Part shown: positions 43,726 through 51,243 of the stretch, in pieces
Numbering within the stretch: the stretch's first letter is position 1
Layout of the letters: each line of letters starts with the position of its first letter
Assembly: GCF_030397665.1 (NCBI RefSeq)
Contig: NZ_JAPUBT010000008.1
Coordinates: 161,511-225,510, forward strand
DNA length: 64,000 bases
From: Janthinobacterium sp. SUN073
Lineage (GTDB): Bacteria > Pseudomonadota > Gammaproteobacteria > Burkholderiales > Burkholderiaceae_D
Direction: 5' to 3'
Program-made: the position numbers and the translations under genes
Notes under the pieces: generated by a model
The model's input: only the letters and a program-made list of their open reading frames with translations
Database searches by the model: none
What the model was told of the DNA's origin: nothing

Positions 43726-45113
43726 CCCCCAGGCGCATGCAATCCTGCCTCACCGCCCTACTGCTGTGCTGGACTCTGGCTGCATGCGCCTCGCTGCCCA
43801 ATGTCAAGAACCTCAACACCACCTTGGCCCCCGTGGCCAGGCCCAATGTGATCACGGGCAAGGGCGCCTTGCTGAACGTCAATAGCCGCGCCGCCCTGCT
43901 CAACAAGCGCTGGGCCAAGTCCGGCATGGACTTGAAAACCCAGGCCGCGCTGGAAGAGGCGGCCACGGGCGTGCCTTTAATCAAGGGCAACAAGGTCACC
44001 CTGCTGTTTGACGGCCCGCAAACGATGGCCGCCATGTTCCAGGCCATCAGCGAGGCGAAGAACAGCATCAACCTGGAAACGTATATCTTCGACCAGGACC
44101 CGCTGGGCCTGAAATTTGCCGACATGCTCATCGAAAAGCAGCAAGCGGGCGTGACGGTCAACGTCATCTATGACAGCGTGGGCACGCTCGGCGTGCCACA
44201 GGCGTTTTTCGAGCGCATGCGCGCGGCCGGCGTGCGCCTGGTGGCCTTCAATCCCGTCAATCCCGCCAAGCTCAAGGGCGACGACTGGAAGATCAACAAC
44301 CGCGACCACCGCAAGGTGCTGATCGTCGACGGCAAGATGGCGTTTACGGGCGGCGTCAACATCAGCGATACCTATGCGAAAAGCTCGCTGTTCCGCTCGA
44401 AATCGAAAGCCACCGACAAGAAGGACGTGGGCTGGCGCGATACCCACGTGAAAGTGGAAGGTCCGGCCGTGGCCGCCTTCCAGTGGCTGTTCATCCGCAC
44501 CTGGGCCCAGCAGGACCAGGCCGACTTGCCGGACGCCAATTATTTCCCCGTGCTGTCCGAAGTGGGCGACAAGCTGGTGCGCGTGGTGGCCAGCGAACCG
44601 GACGGCGGCTTTGAAATCTACAAGGCGTATATTTTAGCCATCCAGGAAGCAAAAAAATCCATCCACATCACCTCCGCCTATTTCGTGCCCGACCAGCAGA
44701 CGGTCGACGCGCTGGTGGCGGCCGCCATGCGGGGCGTGGATGTCACCGTGGTGCTGCCCGGCGTGTCCGACAGCGGCCTGGTGTTCCATGCGGGACACGC
44801 GCTGTACGACAAGCTGCTGGCCGGCGGCATCCGCATCTTCCACTTGAAACTGGCCGTGCTGCACGCCAAGACGGCCGTCATCGACGGCGCCTGGTCAACG
44901 GTAGGCTCGACCAACATCGACATGCGCAGCTTCCTGCATAACAGTGAACTGAACGTGATCGTACTGGGCGACAGTTTCGGCCGTGAAATGGAAAACGCCT
45001 TCCAGGAAGACTTGCGCGACTCGGAAGAGATCACCAGGGCGAAATGGGAAACGCGGCCCATCTCGGACCGCATGAAGGAGTGGGCGGCGCGCTTCATGAA
45101 TTACTGGCTGTAA
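43722..45113 (+). CDS. Phospholipase D / cardiolipin synthase-like lipoprotein
   Basis: A 463-residue phospholipase D superfamily enzyme. Both catalytic HKD motifs are intact: HRKVLIVDG with His196 and HAKTAVIDG with His381. The N-terminus carries a lipobox signal (LLLCWTLAAC), so it should be anchored in the envelope, unlike classical ClsA. Size and motif spacing fit the ClsB/ClsC cardiolipin synthases. It is coupled to the upstream SpecificRecomb-family gene by an ATGA overlap. The reaction (phosphatidyl transfer or lipid hydrolysis) is inferred from family. Confidence 0.88.
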   Translation: MTPRRMQSCLTALLLCWTLAACASLPNVKNLNTTLAPVARPNVITGKGALLNVNSRAALLNKRWAKSGMDLKTQAALEEAATGVPLIKGNKVTLLFDGPQTMAAMFQAISEAKNSINLETYIFDQDPLGLKFADMLIEKQQAGVTVNVIYDSVGTLGVPQAFFERMRAAGVRLVAFNPVNPAKLKGDDWKINNRDHRKVLIVDGKMAFTGGVNISDTYAKSSLFRSKSKATDKKDVGWRDTHVKVEGPAVAAFQWLFIRTWAQQDQADLPDANYFPVLSEVGDKLVRVVASEPDGGFEIYKAYILAIQEAKKSIHITSAYFVPDQQTVDALVAAAMRGVDVTVVLPGVSDSGLVFHAGHALYDKLLAGGIRIFHLKLAVLHAKTAVIDGAWSTVGSTNIDMRSFLHNSELNVIVLGDSFGREMENAFQEDLRDSEEITRAKWETRPISDRMKEWAARFMNYWL

Positions 45114-45131
45114 CGGCCGCCCGCCGCGCGC

Positions 45132-45647
45132 TCAATACCCGATATTCGCCATGGCTTTATATCGCGGAGACAAGGCGCTATTCAAGGCCAGCACCTTGTC
45201 CAGTATCTCTGCCGGAGGTGTCCCTTTCGCACGTTCCTGCTGCAGCAGCTCCACGCGCGCCTTCGATGCCGACGCGGCGACGCCAGCGAAATAGGCTTCG
45301 GACTCCGGTGTCTGCAGTTCGCCAGAAACGGAATAGCGCACTGTAGGCCAGTTCGAAATATCGATCAGGGGAAATGCACCGTTATCCGGTGCCGTATTGA
45401 TAGCGAGCAGTTTTTCCGCTTCTGCCGGGTCGGCCTTGGCGCTATCGACCAGCCGCTTGCGGTAGATGGCGCCAGTGGCGTCATCGGCCACAGCGCCTTG
45501 CCTGTTGGCATTCCCGGCTGAAGTTGCCGCCGACTCCGTTACCGAAGCAAATACTGCGGCAAAGGACTTGTTTTCAGGGCGGGAAAGCGTATCTGCCACG
45601 CGCGGGGAGACGGATGATGCAGTGGTCATTTTTGAGTCGATTAGCAT
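45132..45647 (-). CDS. Hypothetical protein, unknown
   Basis: A 171-residue protein without signal peptide or membrane helix. The first half is Ser/Ala-rich and probably flexible, the second half more ordered (GAIYRKRLVDSAKADPAEAEKLLAINTAPDNGAFPLIDISNW...). GGAG six bases before the ATG at 45647 decides that start over an ATG four codons upstream. The upstream 100 bases are distinctly AT-rich compared with the rest of the window, so the gene may be a recent acquisition. No family recognised. Confidence 0.6.
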   Translation of the reverse strand: MLIDSKMTTASSVSPRVADTLSRPENKSFAAVFASVTESAATSAGNANRQGAVADDATGAIYRKRLVDSAKADPAEAEKLLAINTAPDNGAFPLIDISNWPTVRYSVSGELQTPESEAYFAGVAASASKARVELLQQERAKGTPPAEILDKVLALNSALSPRYKAMANIGY

Positions 45648-45762
45648 ATATTTCTCCAAAACAATATATTATCGCGATTATAACGACTCCGCCTGCTGAT
45701 CATTTGCCGATCAAACCTGTAAATACAGCGCTATTCGTCTGTCAATATCCCCTTTACTCCCA

Positions 45763-46581
45763 CTACAACGGCCGCAAGCTGGCCCACACGCCGCCCTGGC
45801 GTGCAAACGCTTCCGTGCTGACCTTTTCAAAGTCGGCACTGTCTTCATTCCAGCTGTAGCGCTCGACTCTGATACCGCTGTCTTCGATACGGATGACATT
45901 GAACGAGTTCGACTCGCCCCTGCCCCGCGTTGACGTGGCCGTGCCCGCCTGCACCATCAGGGCAGCGTAGCCGTCGATCTTGTAGCGCGCCGAGGTGTCG
46001 CCTGCATGGCTGGCGTGCAAATGGCCGGCCAGCAACAGGTCCACGCCACATTCGGAAAACATTTGCAGCGCCAGCGGCGCGCGGTCGACCAGGTCATCCT
46101 TGTCGAAGTGCTCGGGCAAGTCAAAGGGATGGTGCGTGACGATGATGCGCGTCAAACCGGGCGGCAAACGGCCCAGGCGTTCACGCAGGACATCGATCTG
46201 CTCGTGGCTGATGCGGCCATCCTTGAACGTCAGGGAGCGGGCCGTGTTGATGCCCAGCACGGCGATTTCCTCGTCCACGTATTCGGGATACAAATCGTCC
46301 GTCACATGGCGCCGGTATTTCACCAGCGGCGTCAGGAAGCGGGAAAAGACGTTATACAGGGGCACGTCATGGTTGCCTGGCACCACGACCTGCGGCCCCG
46401 GCAAGCTGTCGAGAAAAGCCCGCGCCTGCTGGAATTGAGCGCTGCGGGCGCGCTGCGTGAGGTCGCCGGAAACGACGACGACGTCCGGTTCAAGGCGCTC
46501 GACCAGCGCGCGCAGGGGCGCCAGCAGCGCAGGATCGACCCTGCCAAAATGCAAATCGGATAAATGCACGAGGGTACGCAT
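45763..46581 (-). CDS. Calcineurin-like metallophosphoesterase
   Basis: A 272-residue cytoplasmic phosphoesterase with all five metal-site blocks: LSDLHFG, VVSGDLTQRA, VPGNHDVPLY, VTHHPFDLP and AGHLHASHAG. These place it with class III cyclic-nucleotide phosphodiesterase-like and UDP-sugar/lipid hydrolases; the substrate is open. It is the last gene of a tight operon (3-base gap to the lipid kinase) that points to lipid phosphate metabolism. AGGAG six bases before the ATG. Confidence 0.9.
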   Translation of the reverse strand: MRTLVHLSDLHFGRVDPALLAPLRALVERLEPDVVVVSGDLTQRARSAQFQQARAFLDSLPGPQVVVPGNHDVPLYNVFSRFLTPLVKYRRHVTDDLYPEYVDEEIAVLGINTARSLTFKDGRISHEQIDVLRERLGRLPPGLTRIIVTHHPFDLPEHFDKDDLVDRAPLALQMFSECGVDLLLAGHLHASHAGDTSARYKIDGYAALMVQAGTATSTRGRGESNSFNVIRIEDSGIRVERYSWNEDSADFEKVSTEAFARQGGVWASLRPL

Positions 46582-46584
46582 AGC

Positions 46585-47499
46585 CTACTCCTGGGCTGGC
46601 GCCGGTGCGGGCACGATCACCTCCAGCGCGGCGGGACGGATGCGGTAGCGCAGCGGCGTATTCATGATGGTCACTTCGCCATCGGTGGCCACGCGCAGGC
46701 GGCGGTGTTTCGTGGCGATTTCCAGGTCATTGGCCGTCAGCATATCGAAATCCTTGGCTTGCGACAGTTTGCCGAACAGCGCGTGCAAGGCCAGTTTCAG
46801 CAAGCCCAGGCGGCCCGGGCGCTGCGCCACGTACAAGCTCAGCTGGCCGCCATCGAGCCGCTCGCGCTCGCCGATATTCAAGCCTTCCATCAGGTATTCA
46901 TTATTGCCGATGAAGACGAAAGGCGTGCGACGCGCATGCACGGCGTCCTTGAGTTTCAATTGCACGCTGAGAAAGGGATAGCGGCGCAAGGCCGCCACCA
47001 GCGCCCAGCTGAAGGCCAGCCACTTGCCCCGTCCCAGCCGGCGCTGTTGCTTTTCGCGGTCGCGCACGATATCGGGATATAAACCCAGGCTGGAATTGTT
47101 CAGGAAAATGCGGCCATTCACTTCGCCCACGTCGACCTGGTGCCGCACGCCGTGCGCCACATTGGCGATGGCCGCATCGAGCGCCAAAGGAATATTCAAA
47201 TCCTTGGCGAAATGGTTCAAGGTGCCCAACGGCAAGACGCCAAACGGCGTGCCGCTACCGACAACGACGGAGGCGACGGCATTGATGGTGCCGTCGCCAC
47301 CACCGGCCACGACGATGGGCGCGCCATCGCGCAAGGCCTGCTCGGCGGTGGCGATCATCTCGGCGCCGCTTTGCGCCAGGGTGATGGCGGCGTCGAGGCC
47401 CACGGCCAGAAACTGTGCTTCCAGCTGCTGCGCCCAGTCGGGCGCATAGCCGCAGCCTGCGCCCCCGTTGATGATGACTGCAATCTTACTCAGGATCAT
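46585..47499 (-). CDS. Diacylglycerol kinase catalytic-domain protein (YegS/BmrU type)
   Basis: A 304-residue lipid kinase. The nucleotide loop GGGDGT is at about residues 66-71 and the substrate/Mg motif PLGTLNHFAKD at about 90-100, both intact. Such enzymes phosphorylate diacylglycerol or related lipids to phosphatidic acid. The start ATG at 47499 lies five bases after the PAP2 gene stop; longer frames would overlap that gene. Middle gene of the PAP2-kinase-phosphoesterase operon: a kinase and a phosphatase of the same kind of substrate next to each other. Confidence 0.88.
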   Translation of the reverse strand: MILSKIAVIINGGAGCGYAPDWAQQLEAQFLAVGLDAAITLAQSGAEMIATAEQALRDGAPIVVAGGGDGTINAVASVVVGSGTPFGVLPLGTLNHFAKDLNIPLALDAAIANVAHGVRHQVDVGEVNGRIFLNNSSLGLYPDIVRDREKQQRRLGRGKWLAFSWALVAALRRYPFLSVQLKLKDAVHARRTPFVFIGNNEYLMEGLNIGERERLDGGQLSLYVAQRPGRLGLLKLALHALFGKLSQAKDFDMLTANDLEIATKHRRLRVATDGEVTIMNTPLRYRIRPAALEVIVPAPAPAQE

Positions 47500-47504
47500 T
47501 CCCC

Positions 47505-48263
47505 TTATGTGGTTTGCCGGATATGCCGGCGGCGGCGCAGGGTCGACACGCCGGCGATGCAGATGGCCAGCCAGCCATAGCTTTCCGCCATGGCCGCCAG
47601 CACATCGCTCAGGTAATGCGCGCCCAGGTAAATGCGGCTGAAACCCACGAGTGACGCCATCAGGAAGGCGCCCAGCGCGATGGCGATGCGCTTGCCCCAG
47701 GCACCGGGCGCCGTCTGGCAAATCAGGTAGGCGGCCAGCAAGCCGTACAGGGCCGTCGAGGTGGCCGTATGACCACTCGGAAAGCTGTACGTGCTGAGGG
47801 CCGTCTGCAATAGCGGTTCATCAAAACTGGGCCGCGCACGGACAAAAATGTACTTTAGCAGCAGGTTCAAAAACATGACGCCCGGCATGGTAATGACCAG
47901 GGTAAACAGCCAGTAGGTGGCGCCCTTGCGGTGCAGATACCAGCCCAGCAGGGTCGCCAGGGTGATGGCGCCGATCACGCCGTGCAGGTGCGTGACGACC
48001 AGCAGGCAGCTGGTGATCCACGGCACGGCATGCTGGTTGAACCACTGCGCCACCTGCAGGTCGATCACCGTGATCTGGGCCATGCCCATCACGGCTTCGG
48101 CAATCTCGTGGAACACCACGATGGCCACCAGCATCAGCGCCACGCCCACCGTCATGTGCAGGCCCAGCTCGCCCTCGGGTGACAGGCGCGCCTCGACGAA
48201 ACGGCGCAGTTTTGTGGCCCAGCCCGTGGTCATTCCCATGTCATTTTTTTCTTGCAAACTCAT
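47505..48263 (-). CDS. PAP2-family membrane phosphatase
   Basis: A 252-residue integral membrane lipid phosphatase. The three catalytic blocks are present: K-x6-RP (Lys137 to Pro145, KYIFVRARP), PSGH (162-165) and SR-x5-H-x3-D (SRIYLGAHYLSD, 209-220). It has about five helices. Likely substrates are phosphatidic acid, phosphatidylglycerol phosphate or undecaprenyl diphosphate. The first ATG (48263) follows AGAGGG too closely to be ideal; an ATG eight codons on is possible. First gene of the operon; LexA-type boxes lie about 50 bases upstream. Confidence 0.88.
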   Translation of the reverse strand: MSLQEKNDMGMTTGWATKLRRFVEARLSPEGELGLHMTVGVALMLVAIVVFHEIAEAVMGMAQITVIDLQVAQWFNQHAVPWITSCLLVVTHLHGVIGAITLATLLGWYLHRKGATYWLFTLVITMPGVMFLNLLLKYIFVRARPSFDEPLLQTALSTYSFPSGHTATSTALYGLLAAYLICQTAPGAWGKRIAIALGAFLMASLVGFSRIYLGAHYLSDVLAAMAESYGWLAICIAGVSTLRRRRHIRQTT

Positions 48264-48314
48264 CCCTCTTTCATGTTCCTGGTGATGATCAAAAAAACCA
48301 CACCCATAAAAAAA

Positions 48315-48334
48315 TACTGTTTATTCATACAGTA
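48315..48334. promoter_or_regulatory. LexA box 1
   Basis: TACTGTTTATTCATACAGTA fits the SOS box (core CTGT-N8-ACAG) almost perfectly, including the outer TA pairs. It lies between the PAP2 gene (minus) and the 74-aa gene (plus), 70 bases before the latter's ATG. Confidence 0.85.
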
Positions 48335-48353
48335 GCTGTGTTTTCATACAGTA
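48334..48353. promoter_or_regulatory. LexA box 2
   Basis: Core CTGT-GTTTTCAT-ACAG at 48336-48351, 19 bases from box 1, i.e. on the same side of the helix. The tandem arrangement is usual in strongly SOS-controlled promoters. Confidence 0.82.
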
Positions 48354-48404
48354 GTTATGCTATTCTGATGACTCGTTCAACACATCTCCCTCAAAGGAAT
48401 TGTC

Positions 48405-48629
48405 ATGGCAACATTGAATAGCGGTTTTGGCTCACGGTTCGGCCTGGAATACGCCCCAAGCTCTTTCCTCGTCCGCATGGGCAAGCGCGAAATCCTCGTC
48501 TGCCGCGACTTCCGCAAGCGCTACTACACCGTCAATCCCCTGATCGAGTGCGGTACGGGCATCGAGCCGGGCTATGTTGAAGTGCTGCTGATGCGCCGTT
48601 GGCTTTTAATCTTATCTAAAGCGCATTAA
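48405..48629 (+). CDS. Small SOS-linked protein, unknown
   Basis: A 74-residue protein behind two tandem LexA boxes; AAAGGA six bases before the ATG supports translation. It contains hydrophobic patches and basic residues (VRMGKREILVCRDFRKRYYTV) and ends with a short hydrophobic helix (VEVLLMRRWLLILSK). No signal peptide. I recognise no family. The promoter places it in the DNA-damage response; small SOS proteins are often cell-division inhibitors or toxins, but nothing in the sequence proves such a role. Confidence 0.75.
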   Translation: MATLNSGFGSRFGLEYAPSSFLVRMGKREILVCRDFRKRYYTVNPLIECGTGIEPGYVEVLLMRRWLLILSKAH

Positions 48630-48721
48630 GTCCACCTTAACCGCGTAGCGGTCCAGGTGTTCCGCCCGGCCACGCCGGGAACGCCCAGTACCGGCCAGCG
48701 GCAACGCTGGCCGACCCCTCA

Positions 48722-49822
48722 TTACTGTGTGCGTTCCGGTGCGGCCGGGCTGGCAGGTGTTTGCACTGGCAGCACCTTGTCAGACACATTCGCTTCGTAC
48801 CACAGCGTGACGAACAGCACCATCACGACGGGGCCGATGAACAGACCCACGAGGCCCAGGGTTTCCACGCCGCCCAGAATGCCGAACAACACGGCCAGGA
48901 AGGGCAAGCGGGTGGCGTTGCCGATCATGCCGGGACGCACGAAGTGATCGGCCACGAACAGCACCACGGTGCCCCACACGGCCACGCCGATGGCGGCGCC
49001 CACATTGCCCTGGAAGACCAGCAAGGCGGCGGCGCACAGGTAAGCGAGTGGTGCGCCAAACGGGATGATGGCCAGGATGCCGGTGGCGAACGCCCACAGG
49101 GCCGGCGACGGCAAGCCGGCGATGGCGTAGGCGATACCGATCAGCACGCCTTCGGCCAGACCCACCAGTACCAGGCCGTTGACTGTCGCGCGGATGGCGG
49201 TCGGGATCTTTTGCGCATAGCGGCCCCACCGTTCGGGGCGCAGGAAATGGCTGCCGACGACCGTGATCTGGCGCGTCAGCGCTTCACCATCCTTGTAAAA
49301 GAAAAACAGGCACAAAAAGGCCAGGCCGAAGTCGACCAGGCGGTGAAACACGTCCGCGCCAAGGATTTTCAGGATGTCGCGCGCGGAATGAAAGCCGCCT
49401 ACGGCGCTGCCCGCAAAGAAGTGACCCAGACCATGGGGCTGGCTCAGGGTGGCTAGCCACCAGTCGCCGATGGCGCTGCCGGCCAGCGGAATATGCGCCA
49501 CCCAGTCCGGCACGGGCAAGCCCTCGGTATTCGCATGGACGACGAAATTGGCCAGCACGGGCACTTCGCGCGCCGCCTGCGCCACGCCGAACAGCACAGG
49601 GATGATGAAGATGCAGGCGAACGCCAGGGTCAGCACGGCTGCCGCGATGATGGTGCGCTGGCCCAGCGCCGCGCGCACGCGCAGGTACAAGGGCCAGGTG
49701 GCCACGCACAGGATGCCGGCCCACACGAGCGGCAAAAAGAAACGCTGCATGACGAAGGCCGTCACGGCGATCAGGGCCAGGGAAAAGCCTGCGCTGACGA
49801 TGTCGCGCTGGGTATCGGTCAT
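48722..49822 (-). CDS. AI-2E family transporter, second copy
   Basis: A 366-residue PerM/UPF0118 membrane protein, distinct from the one at 20613. N-terminal helix pair (GFSLALIAVTAFVMQRFFLPLVWAGILCVATWPLY), a long amphipathic middle, and a C-terminal bundle with IPFGAPLAYLCAAALLVFQG and GLVGLFIGPVVMVLF. It lacks the Pro-rich N-terminal extension of the other copy, so the two are not recent duplicates. GGAG lies four bases before the ATG. Cargo unknown. Confidence 0.87.
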   Translation of the reverse strand: MTDTQRDIVSAGFSLALIAVTAFVMQRFFLPLVWAGILCVATWPLYLRVRAALGQRTIIAAAVLTLAFACIFIIPVLFGVAQAAREVPVLANFVVHANTEGLPVPDWVAHIPLAGSAIGDWWLATLSQPHGLGHFFAGSAVGGFHSARDILKILGADVFHRLVDFGLAFLCLFFFYKDGEALTRQITVVGSHFLRPERWGRYAQKIPTAIRATVNGLVLVGLAEGVLIGIAYAIAGLPSPALWAFATGILAIIPFGAPLAYLCAAALLVFQGNVGAAIGVAVWGTVVLFVADHFVRPGMIGNATRLPFLAVLFGILGGVETLGLVGLFIGPVVMVLFVTLWYEANVSDKVLPVQTPASPAAPERTQ

Positions 49823-49868
49823 ACCACTCCATTCGTGCCCGGCACACTGTAAAGGTGTACGGGCTTAT

Positions 49869-49988
49869 AGCGCCTAACAAAACCGTAGCGAGCGGAAGGA
49901 AGTTGTGGCTGAGAAGCGCAACTGTACGAAGGTACAGTGAGCATCGCAGGCCGCAAATTACGACGCGCAGTAGGTTTTGATAGGTGCT
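49869..49988. repeat. 120-bp inverted-repeat element (MITE/REP-like)
   Basis: Ends are 16-base near-perfect inverted repeats: AGCGCCTAACAAAACC at 49869-49884 and GGTTTTGATAGGTGCT at 49973-49988 (14 of 16 matching). Inside, ACTGTAC-GAAG-GTACAGT (49921-49938) is a perfect 7-bp hairpin, and the flanks around it can pair partially, giving a long structured core. It codes for nothing and lies in the gap between the AI-2E gene and the DUF1501 gene. The layout is that of a mobile non-coding repeat or a structured RNA. Confidence 0.65.
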
Positions 49989-49990
49989 AG

Positions 49991-50017
49991 GCTACGCGCC
50001 AGTTGCGCAGGCGTAGC
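49991..50017. terminator. Hairpin after the DUF1501 gene
   Basis: GCTACGC and GCGTAGC (7-bp stem) enclose a 13-base loop region 22 bases beyond the DUF1501 stop on the minus strand. No T-run, so a weak or factor-dependent terminator at best. Confidence 0.3.
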
Positions 50018-50038
50018 GTAACACGGAGGTTCGCTGAT

Positions 50039-51223
50039 TTACACGAGTCCCAGCTCCACCGGTTTGACGCCGGCAAACACATGATCGAGTTGCGCGGGCG
50101 TCAAGCCGAAGGTGCGGCGCAGCAAGCCGCCCAGCACAGCGCGGTATTCATTCAGCACGGGCATGTCGCGGTTCTGGAACAGGTTCGCCTGTGAAATCGC
50201 CACCTGCTCGCCCGCCACCTGCTTGCCCTTGATCCCGCCGCCCAGCACCCAGAACACGCTGCCGTGGCCGTGGTCCGTGCCGCGGTTGCCGTTTTCGCGG
50301 AAGGTGCGGCCAAATTCGCTGACCACCACCACGACGGTATTGCGCCATGCGCTGCCCATCTCCTGCGAAAACGCGGCCAGGCCACGCCCCAGTTCATCGA
50401 AGCGCCCCGCCAGATAGCCGTTGGCGCCGCCCTGCCCCACGTGGGTATCCCAGCCGCCCACGTCGACGAAGCCGATATTGTATTTGTCCTTCATCAAGCG
50501 GGCGATGCGCTGCGCTTCCAGTTCAAAACCCTTGGTACTGATGGCGTTGCGGTTGGCCGCCTGCATCTCCCCCGTCAATTCCTTCGTCACATCGTCGCGC
50601 ACGGCAAAGCCCGCGCTGACGGGTTGCTGCAGGGGCGTGCCCTTGTACATGGCGGCGATGAGCTGGCTTTGACGCGCATCGATACCCGACTTGCCCACCG
50701 AGCGCAGCCCCATGTTCGGCACTTGCACGCCGCCCTGGAAGATGAGGGGCAGCTGGTCGGTGAAGGAAATCGCGTGATTGTTGCTATTGAGACTTTGCGC
50801 CAGCCGGTTCAAAAAACCCGAGCGAAAATCGCGCCGGCCGCCCAGTTCCTGCCCCAGCTCGATGCTGTCCTGCGTCTCGAAATGGCTGCGCGTCAAATCC
50901 GTCGTGCCAGCAAACGGGATGAAGGCCGCCTCGCCGCCGTTGAACATGGGGTAGATGGTCTCGCGCAAGGCCGGATGCAAGGCCCAGTCGGCGGTCAAAG
51001 CCAGCGCGCCGTTGTCCGCACCGGGTTTCGCGATGGCGATATTCGGCCGCGATGCATAGTAAAAATCGCTGCCGAGCGGCACCAGCAGGTTGTTGGCGTC
51101 ATAGCCTCCGCGCAAGAAGACGAACAGCAGCCTGGCATTCGTGGCCGGTGCGGCCAGCAAGCTGCCTGCATGCGACAACAGGGGCGCGGCGGCCAGGGCT
51201 TTCAACAGGTCACGACGGTGCAT
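50039..51223 (-). CDS. DUF1501 secreted protein, Tat-exported
   Basis: A 394-residue protein with a twin-arginine signal (MHRRDLLKALAAAPLLSHAGSLLAA), so it is exported folded through Tat. The body contains the DUF1501 marks LLFVFLRGGYDANNLLVPLGSDFY, GWDTHVGQGG and VVVSEFGRTFRENGNRGTDHGHG, which resemble the alkaline-phosphatase/sulfatase fold with a probable metal site. The DUF1800 gene lies 20 bases upstream and the two families are regularly found as neighbours. GGAGG six bases before the ATG. Confidence 0.92.
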   Translation of the reverse strand: MHRRDLLKALAAAPLLSHAGSLLAAPATNARLLFVFLRGGYDANNLLVPLGSDFYYASRPNIAIAKPGADNGALALTADWALHPALRETIYPMFNGGEAAFIPFAGTTDLTRSHFETQDSIELGQELGGRRDFRSGFLNRLAQSLNSNNHAISFTDQLPLIFQGGVQVPNMGLRSVGKSGIDARQSQLIAAMYKGTPLQQPVSAGFAVRDDVTKELTGEMQAANRNAISTKGFELEAQRIARLMKDKYNIGFVDVGGWDTHVGQGGANGYLAGRFDELGRGLAAFSQEMGSAWRNTVVVVVSEFGRTFRENGNRGTDHGHGSVFWVLGGGIKGKQVAGEQVAISQANLFQNRDMPVLNEYRAVLGGLLRRTFGLTPAQLDHVFAGVKPVELGLV

Positions 51224-51243
51224 GGCAATCCTCCGGTTTCAAC

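Noticed and set aside
48694-48713. Intrinsic terminator GGCCAGCG-GCAA-CGCTGGCC
   Set aside because: Good 8-bp stem between two genes but no T-run on either strand; not confident enough to list.
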